Assembly: GCA_022496805.1 (NCBI GenBank)
Contig: CM040092.1
Coordinates: 13,348,113-13,412,112, forward strand
Source: Pohlia nutans
Taxonomy: Eukaryota > Streptophyta > Bryopsida > Bryales > Mniaceae
Reading direction: 5' to 3'
DNA length: 64,000 nt
The notes under the pieces: generated by a model
What the model saw: the letters and a program-made list of their open reading frames with translations, nothing else
Databases searched by the model: none
What the model was told of the DNA's origin: nothing
Program-made: the position numbers and the translations under genes
Part shown: one piece after another, positions 42,398 through 55,828 of the stretch
Position numbering within the stretch: the stretch's first letter is position 1
Layout of the letters: each line of letters starts with the position of its first letter

Positions 42398-45226
42398 TTA
42401 ACAGTAGGAATAAGTGGGTTTCCAATCAAGCATGCTAGGGGATAAATTAAGAATCAAAGCATACTTAGAAGAATTGATGGCATACTCATTCCAACGGAAT
42501 GAACTATGAGACATATAGTACGGACAATAAGGGTAAATATTGGGTAGGTTATTAATCCCAACAAAGATATGCAAGTAACAACAAGGCATGCGTCTTAAGT
42601 TACCAAGACTCCAAAGAGTGTGACTCTTATAGTGTAGAATTTCCATTGCTATAGTGCAGCAAGGAGTTCTTTCCAAAACAATGTTTTTCAACCATTCATC
42701 ATGCATGTACATCAGGGCTGATTCCCCATTCAAATTAACTATGACATACATTACGAGACTTGCATAATAAGCCTTGTAGTAGTTAATGTTTACTAAAACA
42801 ATGAGGGGGGTTATGAAAAAAGAGAAAAAACCTTGATGGGTGCTGTTGGCAAATTTGCACAGCTTCGTGGGCCAGTGGTGTTGATCTTCTTTCTCCCCAG
42901 CTTCTTCCTTCCCGTCTAGGATTTTCTCCTGCAGCTGAGCTTGTCCACCAGGCTGTGTCTTCTCTGCCCGCAGTTCGCCTTCAACTTGCAGTGCTCTTCT
43001 CTCCCCGCAGTTCACCTTCAACTTGCAGTACTCCTTCCCCTTCAACTTGTTGTCCCTCCTGGTGATCTCCTTCTTCAGGTTGGTGTTATCGCTACGCTCT
43101 TCTGTTTCTACTTTGCTAGCTACACGATGACTCGCAGGGAGTGAGAGAGGTGGGTAGTGAAGACAATTCTTCCCGTAGGGTTGGTACGCAGGCCACCAAA
43201 GGGGCGAGATTATGGGTACCAAGTCCTTAGGGCTTTTGTGTGGGACAGAAGAATCACGGAGGGCAGGGAGATAATGACTGAGAGAGAGATGAGTGAGGTG
43301 TGAGCACCTGGGTGAATTATACCCTCTTGGCGACGCGGTTTCTTCTTCTGCTGAATTTGGGGAGATCACTGAATTATTGGGGTTGTGTTGCGGCGGTTTG
43401 GGACTTTGCAAGCGCTTGCCGAAATTAGCTCTGGTCCCGTCGTGGGCATCATGCAGAACTTTGTCGCCTTCCGCAGGGTGGATTTTTGGCGTAGAAGTAT
43501 CTTCTGGACAGTGCAGGGCCGTCTCATCATGATGTATGTCTTCATCCTCAATTTGGGAGTTGTTGCAGTAGCTTGTCAGGCTTTTGGGTTGGTTGTGCTG
43601 AGTTGGGTCCTTGACGTTGGGCTTGTACAGGCAGGATTCGTTGTCTTGGTTAGGATTAGAAGCGCCAATTTTGTTGCATGCGAGTCTTGCCAAAGATTTT
43701 GGATGGGGCGCCGAGCTGCACCAGAAGCAGCCTGTGGTGCGCTTATGTTTCTCCAATGCCGGCCACGATGATCCCACGTTTTTCTTGGGGTGCGCTGCAC
43801 CGTTGTTTTTTCTACAACAAAAAATAGGGTTTCGAGAACTTACCTGGTCTTCTTCATTTTTGGCACACAGCGGCAACTCCAACGCCGATGCTGGGTCATC
43901 GATGTTTGCTGCTCCAGCTTGAATTGTTCCCTTCGGCGGTTCTCTTGTGGTGCCGTTGTCGATGCGCGGCCACCTGCTTGCTGCTCCATCTTGTTTGGCT
44001 GTTGCTGCCGTTCTTCTTGTTTCTGCTGATGTTCGTTCAGGGTTTTGCTGCTGCTGTTGCCAGTCCGGGCTTCTGCTGCTGCCGTTCAGGGTTTTGCTGT
44101 TGTTGCTGTCATTGCGCAGACAGCCGGGAACTTCTTCGTCTTTGCGCTCCTCAGGTTCGACGTTGAACTGCTTCAATGCTGCGCTCCACAGGCTGCTTCG
44201 ATGCTGCTTCGATGCTGCGCTCCTCAGGTTCGACTTCGAACTGCTTCGACGTGGCCTCTGTTCCTGCCTTCGCTGGTAGGTACGTTTCTTGCCGTTGGTG
44301 AGCGTCCGCGTTCCAGCTGAATTTGGCGTTTCGGGGTTGAGTCTCTGTGTAGAGCTCCGCTTCTCCTTCTTGCCTTGACCATCGCAAGTATACCTTTTGT
44401 ACTTGCTGATTTTGCGATTGTTGTCTTTGGTGTTGGGATTGGTCACGTTGTTGATGCTGGTCGTGGTTCTTGATGTTTGGATCATTCCTGTTGGGGTGTT
44501 TTGCGGACCTTTGTTTGCCATACCAGGCTCTCCAATTTTGCAAGTAGCCTTGTCGATCATGCACTTTTCTGTCCATCTAGTTGCACTAGGCAATTGAGGC
44601 GATGGTGCAGTGGTTGCAAATTGATGCATAAGATTGTCCATAAGATAAATGAGATAGATAAGGAGATTAGGGTTGAGAGTGCTTACCTGAGTAAGGTTGA
44701 TAAAGAGTCTTTGGACTGGGCTTGTATGCAGGTTCTCGATGGGTTGAAGGATTGTTGTTGCAGCCGTCTTTCTTGTGCACTTAATCGCGTTGTGCAAGCT
44801 GTTGATCGTGTTGTTGGGACGAATTTGGCATTGCAGCAGCGTTGGAGATGCAGCAACATTGTCATGCTCCTTCTCACAGGTCGGCACCACGCTTAGATTG
44901 GAGCTGCTGGCGAGAAAGTTGTGTTGCTGTGTTGAGTTGTGGCAGCTCTGCTCATTGTTGAATCTGCGGTGGTGACACTGCTTGGACGAAGGTTTCCCTT
45001 GTTGTTGCTTGTTATCTGTATCTGTAATGGTGGCACTAAGGGAATAGGATCGCATTAGAAGAGAAGTGTATGCAGATAAATCAATCATAATGTAGGTATT
45101 GCCGCAAGGGCCATTAGCAGTGGGGTTAGCATGAGTAGGAATGAGATCGGATGTACATGCGAAAGCAAATAGAGAAATGAAGATTATGAGTAAGAGTCCA
45201 AGCCTGTTTTGCAAAGTTGTTGCCAT
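42398..45226 (-). CDS. 942-codon low-complexity frame, unrecognised
   Basis: The ATG at 45224-45226 opens a frame of unusual length. Its first ~27 residues form a clear signal peptide or anchor (LGLLLIIFISLFAFACTS), and a Cys-containing region follows. The long middle is rich in Gln, Asn, Ser, Thr and Arg. A Lys/Glu coiled-coil segment lies near KKEITRRDNKLKGKEY, and the end is hydrophobic. Good donor-like sites (TCAG/GTAAGC at about 44685, CCAG/GTAAGT at about 43838) suggest part of it may be spliced. A repeat (GTCGAACCTGAGGAGCGCA) occurs in two phases, so the reading frame may change along it. It could be the 5' part of the retroelement or a host gene. Confidence 0.35.
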   Translation of the reverse strand: MATTLQNRLGLLLIIFISLFAFACTSDLIPTHANPTANGPCGNTYIMIDLSAYTSLLMRSYSLSATITDTDNKQQQGKPSSKQCHHRRFNNEQSCHNSTQQHNFLASSSNLSVVPTCEKEHDNVAASPTLLQCQIRPNNTINSLHNAIKCTRKTAATTILQPIENLHTSPVQRLFINLTQVSTLNPNLLIYLIYLMDNLMHQFATTAPSPQLPSATRWTEKCMIDKATCKIGEPGMANKGPQNTPTGMIQTSRTTTSINNVTNPNTKDNNRKISKYKRYTCDGQGKKEKRSSTQRLNPETPNSAGTRTLTNGKKRTYQRRQEQRPRRSSSKSNLRSAASKQHRSSLWSAALKQFNVEPEERKDEEVPGCLRNDSNNSKTLNGSSRSPDWQQQQQNPERTSAETRRTAATAKQDGAASRWPRIDNGTTREPPKGTIQAGAANIDDPASALELPLCAKNEEDQVSSRNPIFCCRKNNGAAHPKKNVGSSWPALEKHKRTTGCFWCSSAPHPKSLARLACNKIGASNPNQDNESCLYKPNVKDPTQHNQPKSLTSYCNNSQIEDEDIHHDETALHCPEDTSTPKIHPAEGDKVLHDAHDGTRANFGKRLQSPKPPQHNPNNSVISPNSAEEETASPRGYNSPRCSHLTHLSLSHYLPALRDSSVPHKSPKDLVPIISPLWWPAYQPYGKNCLHYPPLSLPASHRVASKVETEERSDNTNLKKEITRRDNKLKGKEYCKLKVNCGERRALQVEGELRAEKTQPGGQAQLQEKILDGKEEAGEKEDQHHWPTKLCKFANSTHQGFFSFFITPLIVLVNINYYKAYYASLVMYVIVNLNGESALMYMHDEWLKNIVLERTPCCTIAMEILHYKSHTLWSLGNLRRMPCCYLHIFVGINNLPNIYPYCPYYMSHSSFRWNEYAINSSKYALILNLSPSMLDWKPTYSYC

Positions 45227-45886
45227 GGCGATCTTGGCAGTGCGATTTTGGGGAGGTTACAGATCTGGTTTCGTGATGATCTGGCTCTGCAGATCTGTGA
45301 GGTGGTGTTCCAGTAAATGCTATACTAGCTAGTAGGTGATGAGGAATGAGAGAGAACAGCCCAGCCTATTCCCTCCACAATGCAACACTCATTGAAATGT
45401 GGACCAACACTCCCGAGAGGTGCAACACTCACCTGAGACAATTAAGCAGATCTAGCTATGCGTTTCCAGACACCCCAGCATGTCTTTCACCACCTATCTC
45501 GATGATGGCCCAGCCCATCTCTAGTTAGGCATGCCTTGGTTCCATCTTCACAGATCTGTTTTGCGAAAACATCTGAGCTACCGAGCTTCCACAGCTCTCG
45601 CAGCTAACTCCCCGCCATGCCTTCCCCTCCCCTCACCGAACTACACGGAGCGCTTAGTTCCTCATCGTCCTCCTTTGCTTACTGACTGGGTACTACTTAC
45701 TTACTCCTTGTTGAGTCATATTGGTATATGTAAAGGTTAAATAAGAGGATAAATCATATCACCGCTAATGAATTCTACACAAAGTAATTGAATCTTCCAA
45801 ATGTGGTTGATTTGAGTGAGCTCAATTTCAAAATCAATGCTATTTCCTATCTTTCTATAATTTAGGCTTCTCAAATTGAAATAGGT
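45227..45886. other. No gene seen; possible promoter of the minus-strand unit
   Basis: Less AT-rich than its surroundings. TGCAACACTCA occurs twice, near 45382 and 45421. It lies upstream of the minus-strand frame that starts at 45226, but no clear TATA or LTR was found. Confidence 0.3.
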
Positions 45887-46690
45887 TTAACCCCTAACCG
45901 TCCCAACATCCATATTTTGGACGTTTTTTTGCGGTACATTCACCTTCGAAGAGCTATAACGTTTGGAAAAAGTGTCTGATTTTAATGAAAATATGGAAAA
46001 ACAAACCGCATGATGTATAGAATGATTGGTAAAATTTTTAGATCAATCCAAGATGTATTGAATTTTTGATGATCAGTTGAAAGTAGGGGTCTTTTTTTTG
46101 GACAGTTTTTGTGCATTTTGGGGGCTTGTATCTCCTTCATCCCATGTTCGTTTTCAATAAAGATTATTGAATTGGATTCCCCTTGAATTCTAGTTATCAT
46201 GGTAAAATTTTCATGTCAATCCATGTTGTTCTGAATGTTTGGGAGTCATTTTAGTGCACGGGTCTACTTTGGACACTTTTTGCTTTTTGGGTCAAATCAA
46301 TCACTTTTGGGCTATTTTTTGACATTGCAAGGCCATTTTAGGGCACATTAAATTTTTTCATGAGTTTTTTTTTTGGTACCAAAGTGTTTATATGATGATT
46401 TTGAATTACTTTATAGTTCTAAGTTTTTTCATTAGAGTAATTTTGAAAACAAATTTCACCTCTAACTTTGTAGCTAGGTAAATTTCAGCATCCTTTTTTA
46501 ACAATAAAAGACAATGATCTTGCAATCTATATGGCCTAATGACCCCAAATTTGATCCAAATGATCTACAACATGTATGTTACAAGATTGTACAGTTGAGA
46601 TTCCTATACCTCACTTACATTTAGACCTATAACACATTAAAAGCAATGATGATTTTAAGCCCAAAAATGCTAGGGACGCTTAGGGATTAA
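45887..46690. mobile_element. ~800-bp TTAA MITE, copy 1
   Basis: TTAACCCCTAACCGTCCC at the left, GGGACGCTTAGGGATTAA at the right. About 80-90 percent alike, by eye, to 47093-47909 over the whole length. Small minus-strand frames in both copies are shared by descent and are not convincing genes. Confidence 0.75.
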
Positions 46691-47092
46691 ACAATGCATT
46701 ATAGTTGCAATACAAAAAATAAAAATAAATCTTTATTTTTGCAATATAAATTATATGGTATGTCATATCTACTATTGTTTCAAAACAATATGTTAATCTT
46801 ATACAATATTGTTGCAGTAGAGATGCAAACTCACGCATTTCCTAAGATTCAAAAGGTATCTATATTGCTATAACAATATTGTCGCAATGCAAATGCAATA
46901 TTTCAAAACAATCTTGAAATTGGCATTACCTTTGAACCAAGATAGTATTGCATGCAATATTGCAAAAGGGGACAAACTCAATAAAGTGAACCCATAAAGT
47001 GCAATATTTGGCCTAAAATCTTGAGTGATTTACAAGTGAGTTCACTTTTACTTCCTTGGCTGATTTTTTTAGCATACAATATCTTTTGACTT
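46691..47092. other. No gene seen
   Basis: AT-rich spacer between two related MITEs, rich in CAATATTGCAA-like words. Confidence 0.4.
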
Positions 47093-47909
47093 TTAACCCC
47101 TAAGCGTCCCGGCGTCCATATTTTGGACATTTTTGAGGGTACATTCACCTTCGAACAGCTGTAACTTTTGCAAAACGTGTCCGATTTTGCTGAAATTTTG
47201 AAAAAACTCCCCGCATGATGTATGGAATGTGTAGTAAAAATTTGAGATCAATCAAAGATGAATTGAATTTTTGGTGATCATTTGAAAGTAGGTATCTTGT
47301 TTTTGGACAGTTTCTGTGAATTTTGATGGCAGCAACTTCGGGGGCTTGTATCTCCTTCATCCTAAGTCCGTTTTCAATAAAACTTGTTGGGTTGAATTCC
47401 CCTTGAATTCTAGTTATCATGGTAAAATTTTCAGGTCAATCCATGTTTTTCTGAATGTTTGGGAGTCATTTTAGTGCACGCGTCTAGTTTGGACACTTTT
47501 TGCTTTTTGGTTCAAATGGGTCACTTTTCGGGCTACTTTTTGACATTGCAAGGCCATTTTAGGGCACTATAAATTCTTTCATGAGGCTTTTTTCGTACCA
47601 ATGTGTTTGTATGATGATTTTGAACTACTTTATAGTTGAAAGTTTTTTCATTTGAGTAATTTTGAAAACGAATTTCACCTCTAATTGTGTTGCAAGGAAA
47701 ATTTCAGCATCCTTTTTTCGCACTAAAACACTATGATCTTGCAATCTATATGGCCAAATGACCCCAAAATTGATCCACATGATCTACAACATGTATGTTA
47801 CAAGATTCTACGGTTGAGATTTCTATACCTCACTTACATTTAGACCTATAACACATCAAAAGCGATGATGGTTTTAAGCCCAAAAAAGCTAGGGACCTTT
47901 AGGGGTTAA
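47093..47909. mobile_element. ~800-bp TTAA MITE, copy 2
   Basis: TTAACCCCTAAGCGTCCC at the left and GGGACCTTTAGGGGTTAA at the right. Same orientation as 45887-46690. Confidence 0.8.
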
Positions 47910-49197
47910 AACTCACTTTTTAAACTTACAAAGAAGATGTTTACCCTACTCAAATCCTTTAAAATGAATTTAAAATTATTTTACCTTTTGAATTAGAAAT
48001 TCTAGTATAAATGTCAAAATTCTAACTATCGAAAATTTTGATTTATTTAGGCGATGTTCTTTGAAATTAAAGATCATGAAAACTTCAAAAATTGAATTTA
48101 TAATATCATTAAAAAAAGTACTCAAAAGTGAGTTTGAAAAATCATTGTTTTAAACCTTTCAAACCATATTTTTTGAGATTTCTTGACAAAAACTAGAAGA
48201 GAGTCATCATGCAGGACTACCCTTATCATTACGTAGGACAATGAACACTAACCAAGGTTTAGAGTCGTAGGAATCCCTACAGATGTGGCTTAGTAACGTC
48301 TCTATTCACATATGAGAGGAAGACACTACACCCATTATTTTGTTTACCCTGAGAGCCACAATTAGTCTGAGCTTTTTTTAAAAATCCTCGGACTAATTTT
48401 GGTATGAACTATCCAAATTAGTTCGAGAATATATTATTATTTTTGGTTTAGATTGTTTGAAATAACTAAAAATAGTACTAACCGAATATTTTATTCATAT
48501 TTGACATGGTAAATTCATAGTAATTTGGATAGTTTTTTTTAGTTATAGGCGATACAAAACCTATATTACCACAATTATTACAAGTTATATCAATTACTTT
48601 GACTTGGACTTTCTTCTAATTCCAGAATTAGTCCAAGTTTTCATTACTTCTTCAAGTCAGAGTAAACAAGATAATTGGTGTAGTTCCTATAATATCCTAG
48701 ACCAGCAATATCCATGTACATACACGTTACAGTGCAGCAGTACTACCGTAGATTACTAGCAGATTCAACATAAAATAATTCTAAAAATAGATGCCTATAA
48801 TTTTAGAAAATATTTTTTTAAACAAAAAAAATCTCAACAAAAAATGAATTTCAAAGAATATTCGTTTATGCATAAATATATTTTTAGAGTTAATTAAGTA
48901 TTAGGCAGTTGGGTGTTGAATTTGCTAGTAAACTACAGTATAATGCAACGATACTAATGGAGGTCTAAGGCACTTTCCTGATGTAGCCTTACCTGATAGC
49001 ACCCATTAACCCACTTCCACTCAAATGTAGAGCACTAATTGATTCTAGTATGAGAATCTAGAGAGTCAGTACATGCATTAATATCCAAGTGGCCAAACAA
49101 TAAGGCATGCACTGTAACTCTACATCCTAAGTCTAGAATCTTTGTCAGCCTATATTGAACGGAATTGGGTCAATGGGTGGTATAAGGTCAAACTACC
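47910..49197. other. No gene seen
   Basis: AT-rich intergenic DNA without recognisable elements. Confidence 0.4.
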
Positions 49198-49430
49198 TTA
49201 ACCCCTAAACGTCCCATGGGGATAGTATATACGCTGTCGTATGATTGGAATTTGCTACCAACAAGAAACTCTGAATTGGGATCTCAAGAACTCACTAGAA
49301 TCGCATTGATCTAAATTCCAACTTCTCTTTTGAACTCAAACCCATCGAAGGTGTGGATCCATTTCAAATACAACCAAAATACACTGTATTCTATTGGCCG
49401 CAAAGGCACATTCAGACGTTTAGGGGTTAA
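49198..49430. mobile_element. 233-bp TTAA MITE
   Basis: TTAACCCCTAAACGTC and GACGTTTAGGGGTTAA are perfect inverses. A partial relative lies at 53384-53601. Its right TTAA is also the left TTAA of the next MITE. Confidence 0.85.
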
Positions 49431-50104
49431 CTCCTAAAGGACCAAGGATTCATGATTTTAACCCTTTATTGCGCATGCATTCATATAATGGACGACGAAC
49501 AGATTGCAACCTTTTTCAGCACTACATCCTGTACAGTTTTTCATCCATCCAACTTTATCTTGGTTTTTGTGCTAGTAGACTATCATTTGTACAGTATTGA
49601 TTTTCAAAATAAGATAATGTAATTTTTGAAAAACAACACAATTGGTTTATGTCAAGTTTCATTCTTAGTTCAAAAAGTGAGACCTTAAACATGATTTGCC
49701 AAAATAAGTAGAATCAAATAATGGAAACCATACCATCTGGTAGTACATGTTATTTCGATTTCATTACGTTATTTTTAATTATTTTGTGTTAATTTGGGAT
49801 TTTTAATTGAATTTCAAGATAAAACCTTGCAAAATTAATTTAAAAATATTAATTAAAAATATGATGAATCCAACTGTACAGATGTGATCTTCACATTGAC
49901 ATTTTTAACTTGGCTTTTGACATCAACTCCATTTTTGTTTTTCATCAAACGTTTTATAACAAATCTTTGAAAATAGTGTTGAATTGGGACGTTAAAGGGT
50001 TAAAATGACAAATTCAATCAATCATATGGCCAAGAATAGAATTGAGATGGAATCAAATTTTATATCATCAAAATCAATACACCTAATAGCCCTTTAAGGG
50101 TTAA
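49427..50104. mobile_element. 230-bp-type MITE with another TTAA MITE inside
   Basis: The outer element starts TTAACTCCTAAAGGACCAAG and ends CCCTTTAAGGGTTAA at 50104. Its interior near 50004-50100 matches 61080-61190. Within it, 49458-50003 is a second MITE (TTAACCCTTTATTGCGC to ACGTTAAAGGGTTAA). A further truncated copy begins in the TTAA at 50101. Confidence 0.65.
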
Positions 50105-50232
50105 CCTCTAAAAGGCCCTAGAAGCCCTCATGTTTTTTATATCATATTTGAGGAGGTCTATGTGGATTTTTGGTGGAGTTTTTTTTTGTTTAAGTTTTTT
50201 TTCTTTTTATCAACAAATGCAAAGTTCTTTAC

Positions 50233-50850
50233 TCCCTTTGTCCCATAATTGAGTTATTTGTAAAGGCAACATAGAGCAGCATGTCTGCTACCTTGTGATT
50301 TTCATTTTCAAATAGAAATCTTTGTCACAGACTGTCACAAAGAGCCAAGCCAATTGGTTTGGGAGCAATGTTTTTTTTATGGCGGTTTTTAGCTACTGGT
50401 AGCTACTTAGAAGCAACTGTCAGAAGCTAAAATCGTCAGGTAAAAAAACACTGCTTGGGAGAGCATGAGGTTGGTGTGGGCGGACCTAGAGATTCCACCA
50501 TGGAAACGCTAGTGTGGTATGGAGGAGCTTCTCTTGCATTGGGGAGGTTTAGGGTTCGAATCTCTCTCACAACGTAGTGCGTTGTAATTGGACGAAAAAA
50601 AAGGGGCCAAAACTCCTTTTTGCCGCTTTTCAAGCTGAAAAAACTAGTTTTGCCTTGTCTTTCCTCTTGTGGAATCTTTTTGCTCGACTTTACGGATAAC
50701 TCTATTATGCCTCATGATTGTTCAAACTATTTGTCCCATAATAAGCTTATTGTTTGTTCAAACTACTACTTCTAGTGGCTTACGGTCCACACCATTGGAC
50801 TAGTCAATTCTTCTATTTTGAGGGTTGAGGAAGCTTACTATGGGACATAG
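50233..50850. mobile_element. Stowaway-like element, right end cut by fold-back
   Basis: The left end TACTCCCTTTGTCCCATAAT is Stowaway-type. The sequence TTACTATGGGACATAG at 50850 looks like the degenerate right end and abuts the fold-back dimer. Inside, a tRNA B-box-like GGGTTCGAATCTC (about 50552) within a segment that ends in an A-run suggests a nested SINE (about 50490-50605). Confidence 0.45.
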
Positions 50851-53383
<2,533 letters not shown>

Positions 53384-53601
53384 CTAATGGAGATAGTATG
53401 TACGTTGGCGTATATTTCACATTTGTTGTAAATAGAAAGTTCAAAATTGAGACCCCAGTAGCTCATTAAAATCATGTTGACGTGAATTTTAACTTCACTT
53501 TTGATTTTAAACCCATAGGAGGTGTGGAACTATGCCAAATACAATGGAGTATTGGTATATTATACTGGTCGGAAAGGGCTCTTTGGACCTTTAAGGGTTA
53601 A
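53384..53601. mobile_element. Right part of a 233-bp-type TTAA MITE
   Basis: Matches 49215-49430 (GGGATAGTATATACG-like start) and ends CCTTTAAGGGTTAA. Its left terminus is missing at the fold-back border. Confidence 0.6.
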
Positions 53602-53626
53602 GTAATTATCTATCTATTATACAATG

Positions 53627-53689
53627 CAGGACGGTTTGTCTCACTCGACCGTTCCGCGCTGGAATCCGGCGAGGAGACAAACCGTCCTG
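53627..53689. repeat. 63-bp hairpin, copy A
   Basis: CAGGACGGTTTGTCTC pairs perfectly with GAGACAAACCGTCCTG. The loop carries an inner stem-loop (CTCGACC-GTTCC-GCGCT-GGAAT-CC-GGCGAG). Copy B at 54819 has the same fold with compensated outer pairs. Confidence 0.75.
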
Positions 53690-54466
53690 TCGTTCATGTG
53701 ATTAAGCCAGCTCTCCGTCTCCGTCGCTTCTTCAACCAGCAGCTTGCAAGGTGCATGAGTGAGTGGGCATTTCTGTACTTCGTCTCGCAGGAGGCCATTT
53801 GTCTCGCAGATTGGGGTTTCCCGTGTTTCTCTCTCTCTCTCGCCTTTGAAGATCGTTTGGTACGTTTGGTGATTACTCGTACAGTACATTTCAAGCCTCG
53901 CCATCCAGCGACAATTAGCTCCCGCCCAATTTCGAATTCTTCGCTCATGTTGACGGCATTCAGTTTGCGCAGGTATTTCAGTTCAGTTGAATTCTACACT
54001 ACTTTTGTTGCAAAAAAATTGAAGGTTTAGGCCCATCTGCAGTGAGCTGGGTTTGGCTGTTTGGAATGTTTGTAATGTAGGTGAAAGATCTCTGGAACTT
54101 TTTAAGATTTTAGCAATTCTTTAGCAAAACATCAGGTCACAGTTGATTTCCTACTGAAGAATTAGGGTTTACATAGAAAGAAGAGGAGAGCTCTCAACCG
54201 AATACAAACCCTACGTCTTTCTTATCACAATCCTTCCCTAAGCTCAGAAATTCGCAGTCACTCACCTTACCAACACGGAAAAAATTTAGAAAGGAAACTC
54301 AGCATTCAAAAACAAGCTCCGTCACACGAAGATTAATATTCGGTTGGCTAGCCATACGAACTCGTTCCCCGGCCATAGCCATTCGAAACTCTTCCAAACA
54401 AATTTCTCTTCAGTAAGAAAATTGCTGAAAATAAAAACGTGAAGTGAGAAAGAGAGCGAAGCGAAC

Positions 54467-54556
54467 CAGATCCTCGCGAGCTCCGGAGCGAGTGGCCATG
54501 CCGCGGCTCGGGGCTTGGACCAGACGCCTGGCGATCAAGCTTCGTACTGCCTGCAT
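54467..54556 (-). CDS. First coding exon with mitochondrial-type presequence (partial gene)
   Basis: The ATG at 54554-54556 opens MQAVRSLIARRLVQAPSRGM, an Arg-rich amphipathic start without acids for the first ~27 residues, as in mitochondrial targeting peptides. The coding run reaches GAREDL at 54467 and then GTTCGC, a possible donor. A short downstream reading (RNLFGRVSNGYGRGTSSYG before a stop at about 54349) is in phase if an intron of only ~59 bp is removed. The family is not recognised and the 3' structure is unsure. Hairpin copy B lies ~260 bp upstream. Confidence 0.45.
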
Positions 54557-54818
54557 GGTTGTGGTCAACAGAAACGATGAGAAACGAAACGCGAAGGTGG
54601 GTGCTGTGCACAATTGGGAAAAAAGCTCCGCGTGCGAGTGCAATTGAGGCGCTTCGATCGATGAGGCCGGCGTCACCGTTTTCTCTCGATCTTCAAGGCA
54701 GAATGTGGACTTCGTCGAGAGAAATGAAGTTTTAGGGTTTTGTGCACTTTGCAATTTGGGAATAAAATTTATCAATTTATCAAATATCAATTTCATACAT
54801 ATCATCTATAATACAATA

Positions 54819-54881
54819 CAGCTTGGTTTGTCTCACTCGACCATTCCGCGCTGGAATCCGTCGAGGAGACAACCCAAGCTC
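54819..54881. repeat. 63-bp hairpin, copy B
   Basis: CAGCTTGGTTTGTCTC and GAGACAACCCAAGCTC pair with two mismatches. The inner CTCGAC/GTCGAG and ATTCC/GGAAT stems are perfect. Compared with copy A the outer GAC/GTC pairs are replaced by CTT/AAG. Confidence 0.75.
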
Positions 54882-55252
54882 AAAAACAAGTGGTTGTCCT
54901 TCATCTGCGTTCCTTCTTTCACGGCGTTCGTTCTTTCACGGCGTTCCTTTTTTCTACGTTGATGCACCTTTGGTCACGGCGCTTCTATATTTGTTGTGTT
55001 CTTCTCCCTGATGACTCTCCTCCGCAATGATCCAAACTTCAGGCTGAACCCTAAGCGTCCACTGTGTAGTTGGACTCCTTGCTGCAAATCTTCTCATGGC
55101 GAAGTGATGGGAGAAGAAAAGGTTTGAAGAAAAGGTTGAAAGGTTTATTGTTACTTTGCTAGTGTAGGGAAGGTGAGCAATGCATCGTCGTTGTGTTTCT
55201 TTTATCTGAGGGCAAAGTGTTGCTGAAAAAAAATCAAGTTTCTTTGTTGTTG

Positions 55253-55828
55253 TTAACCCCTAAATGCCTAAAGCCCTCTCCAAATTCGGCAGTTTTGCAA
55301 AGATGCATTATAAAATGCAACTCAGAGGGATATTTTGAACTTGATATATGAATGAAAGTTGTACATTATGAATTTTAGATTCTATCTATACGGTTAGATC
55401 TATGATTGCTATTAACAATAATTTTGTATAAAATTTGAAAAGTGAAATTCAAAATTATTTTATAATTCAATTACGAATAAGATATTGACAATCTACAGAT
55501 GAATTTTTTGTGATTGGTTGAAATGTAATACTCTAAGTGTAGTGATTTTTGGAGAATTTTTGGTTGCTTAATTATATGAGTTGACTTTTTTTAGAGCACT
55601 TTTACAGTGAAATCTTCATTATTTTGAGTGAATCACTACAACATGAAATGAGGCATAAAAATTTCACAAATCATCCCCTTTCTAATCAGATCACATATGC
55701 ATGAAGCTAACTTCCTATAGAATCTACAGTAAAAATTCCACACTGCTAAAAGTGCCTGATGAATGAGAAATTATGGATGAAATCTGTACATCGTCCAAAA
55801 AATGGACGCTTAGGCAGTTAGGGGTTAA
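55253..55828. mobile_element. 576-bp TTAA MITE, intact reference copy
   Basis: TTAACCCCTAAATGCCTAA and TTAGGCAGTTAGGGGTTAA bound it. It provides the empty site for the fold-back insertion at 17964-19225 and the full-length reference for 3511-3990 and 27400-27961. Confidence 0.85.

Noticed and set aside
43293..44597. Several plus-strand frames of 60-140 codons, Leu/Cys/Ser rich
   Set aside because: They are antisense to the Gln/Arg-rich minus-strand frame and show no independent support.
46000..47420. Related minus-strand frames in the two 800-bp MITEs (MITRIQGE... start)
   Set aside because: Similarity follows from the elements being copies. The frames have indels relative to each other and no transposase motifs.
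53627..53689. Hammerhead or twister ribozyme in the 63-bp hairpin
   Set aside because: The conserved cores (CUGANGA...GAAA for hammerhead) are absent.
53694..53948. Minus-strand frame starting MSEEFEIGRELIVAGWRG
   Set aside because: It looks protein-like over ~25 residues, but no acceptor fits the exon at 54467-54556 and the rest is basic low-complexity.
53698..54030. Plus-strand open frame of 110 codons followed by a CAG/GTATTT donor-like site near 53974
   Set aside because: CT-rich leader-like sequence and a donor-like site are suggestive, but no family resemblance and no partner exon was found, and it conflicts with a minus-strand exon nearby.
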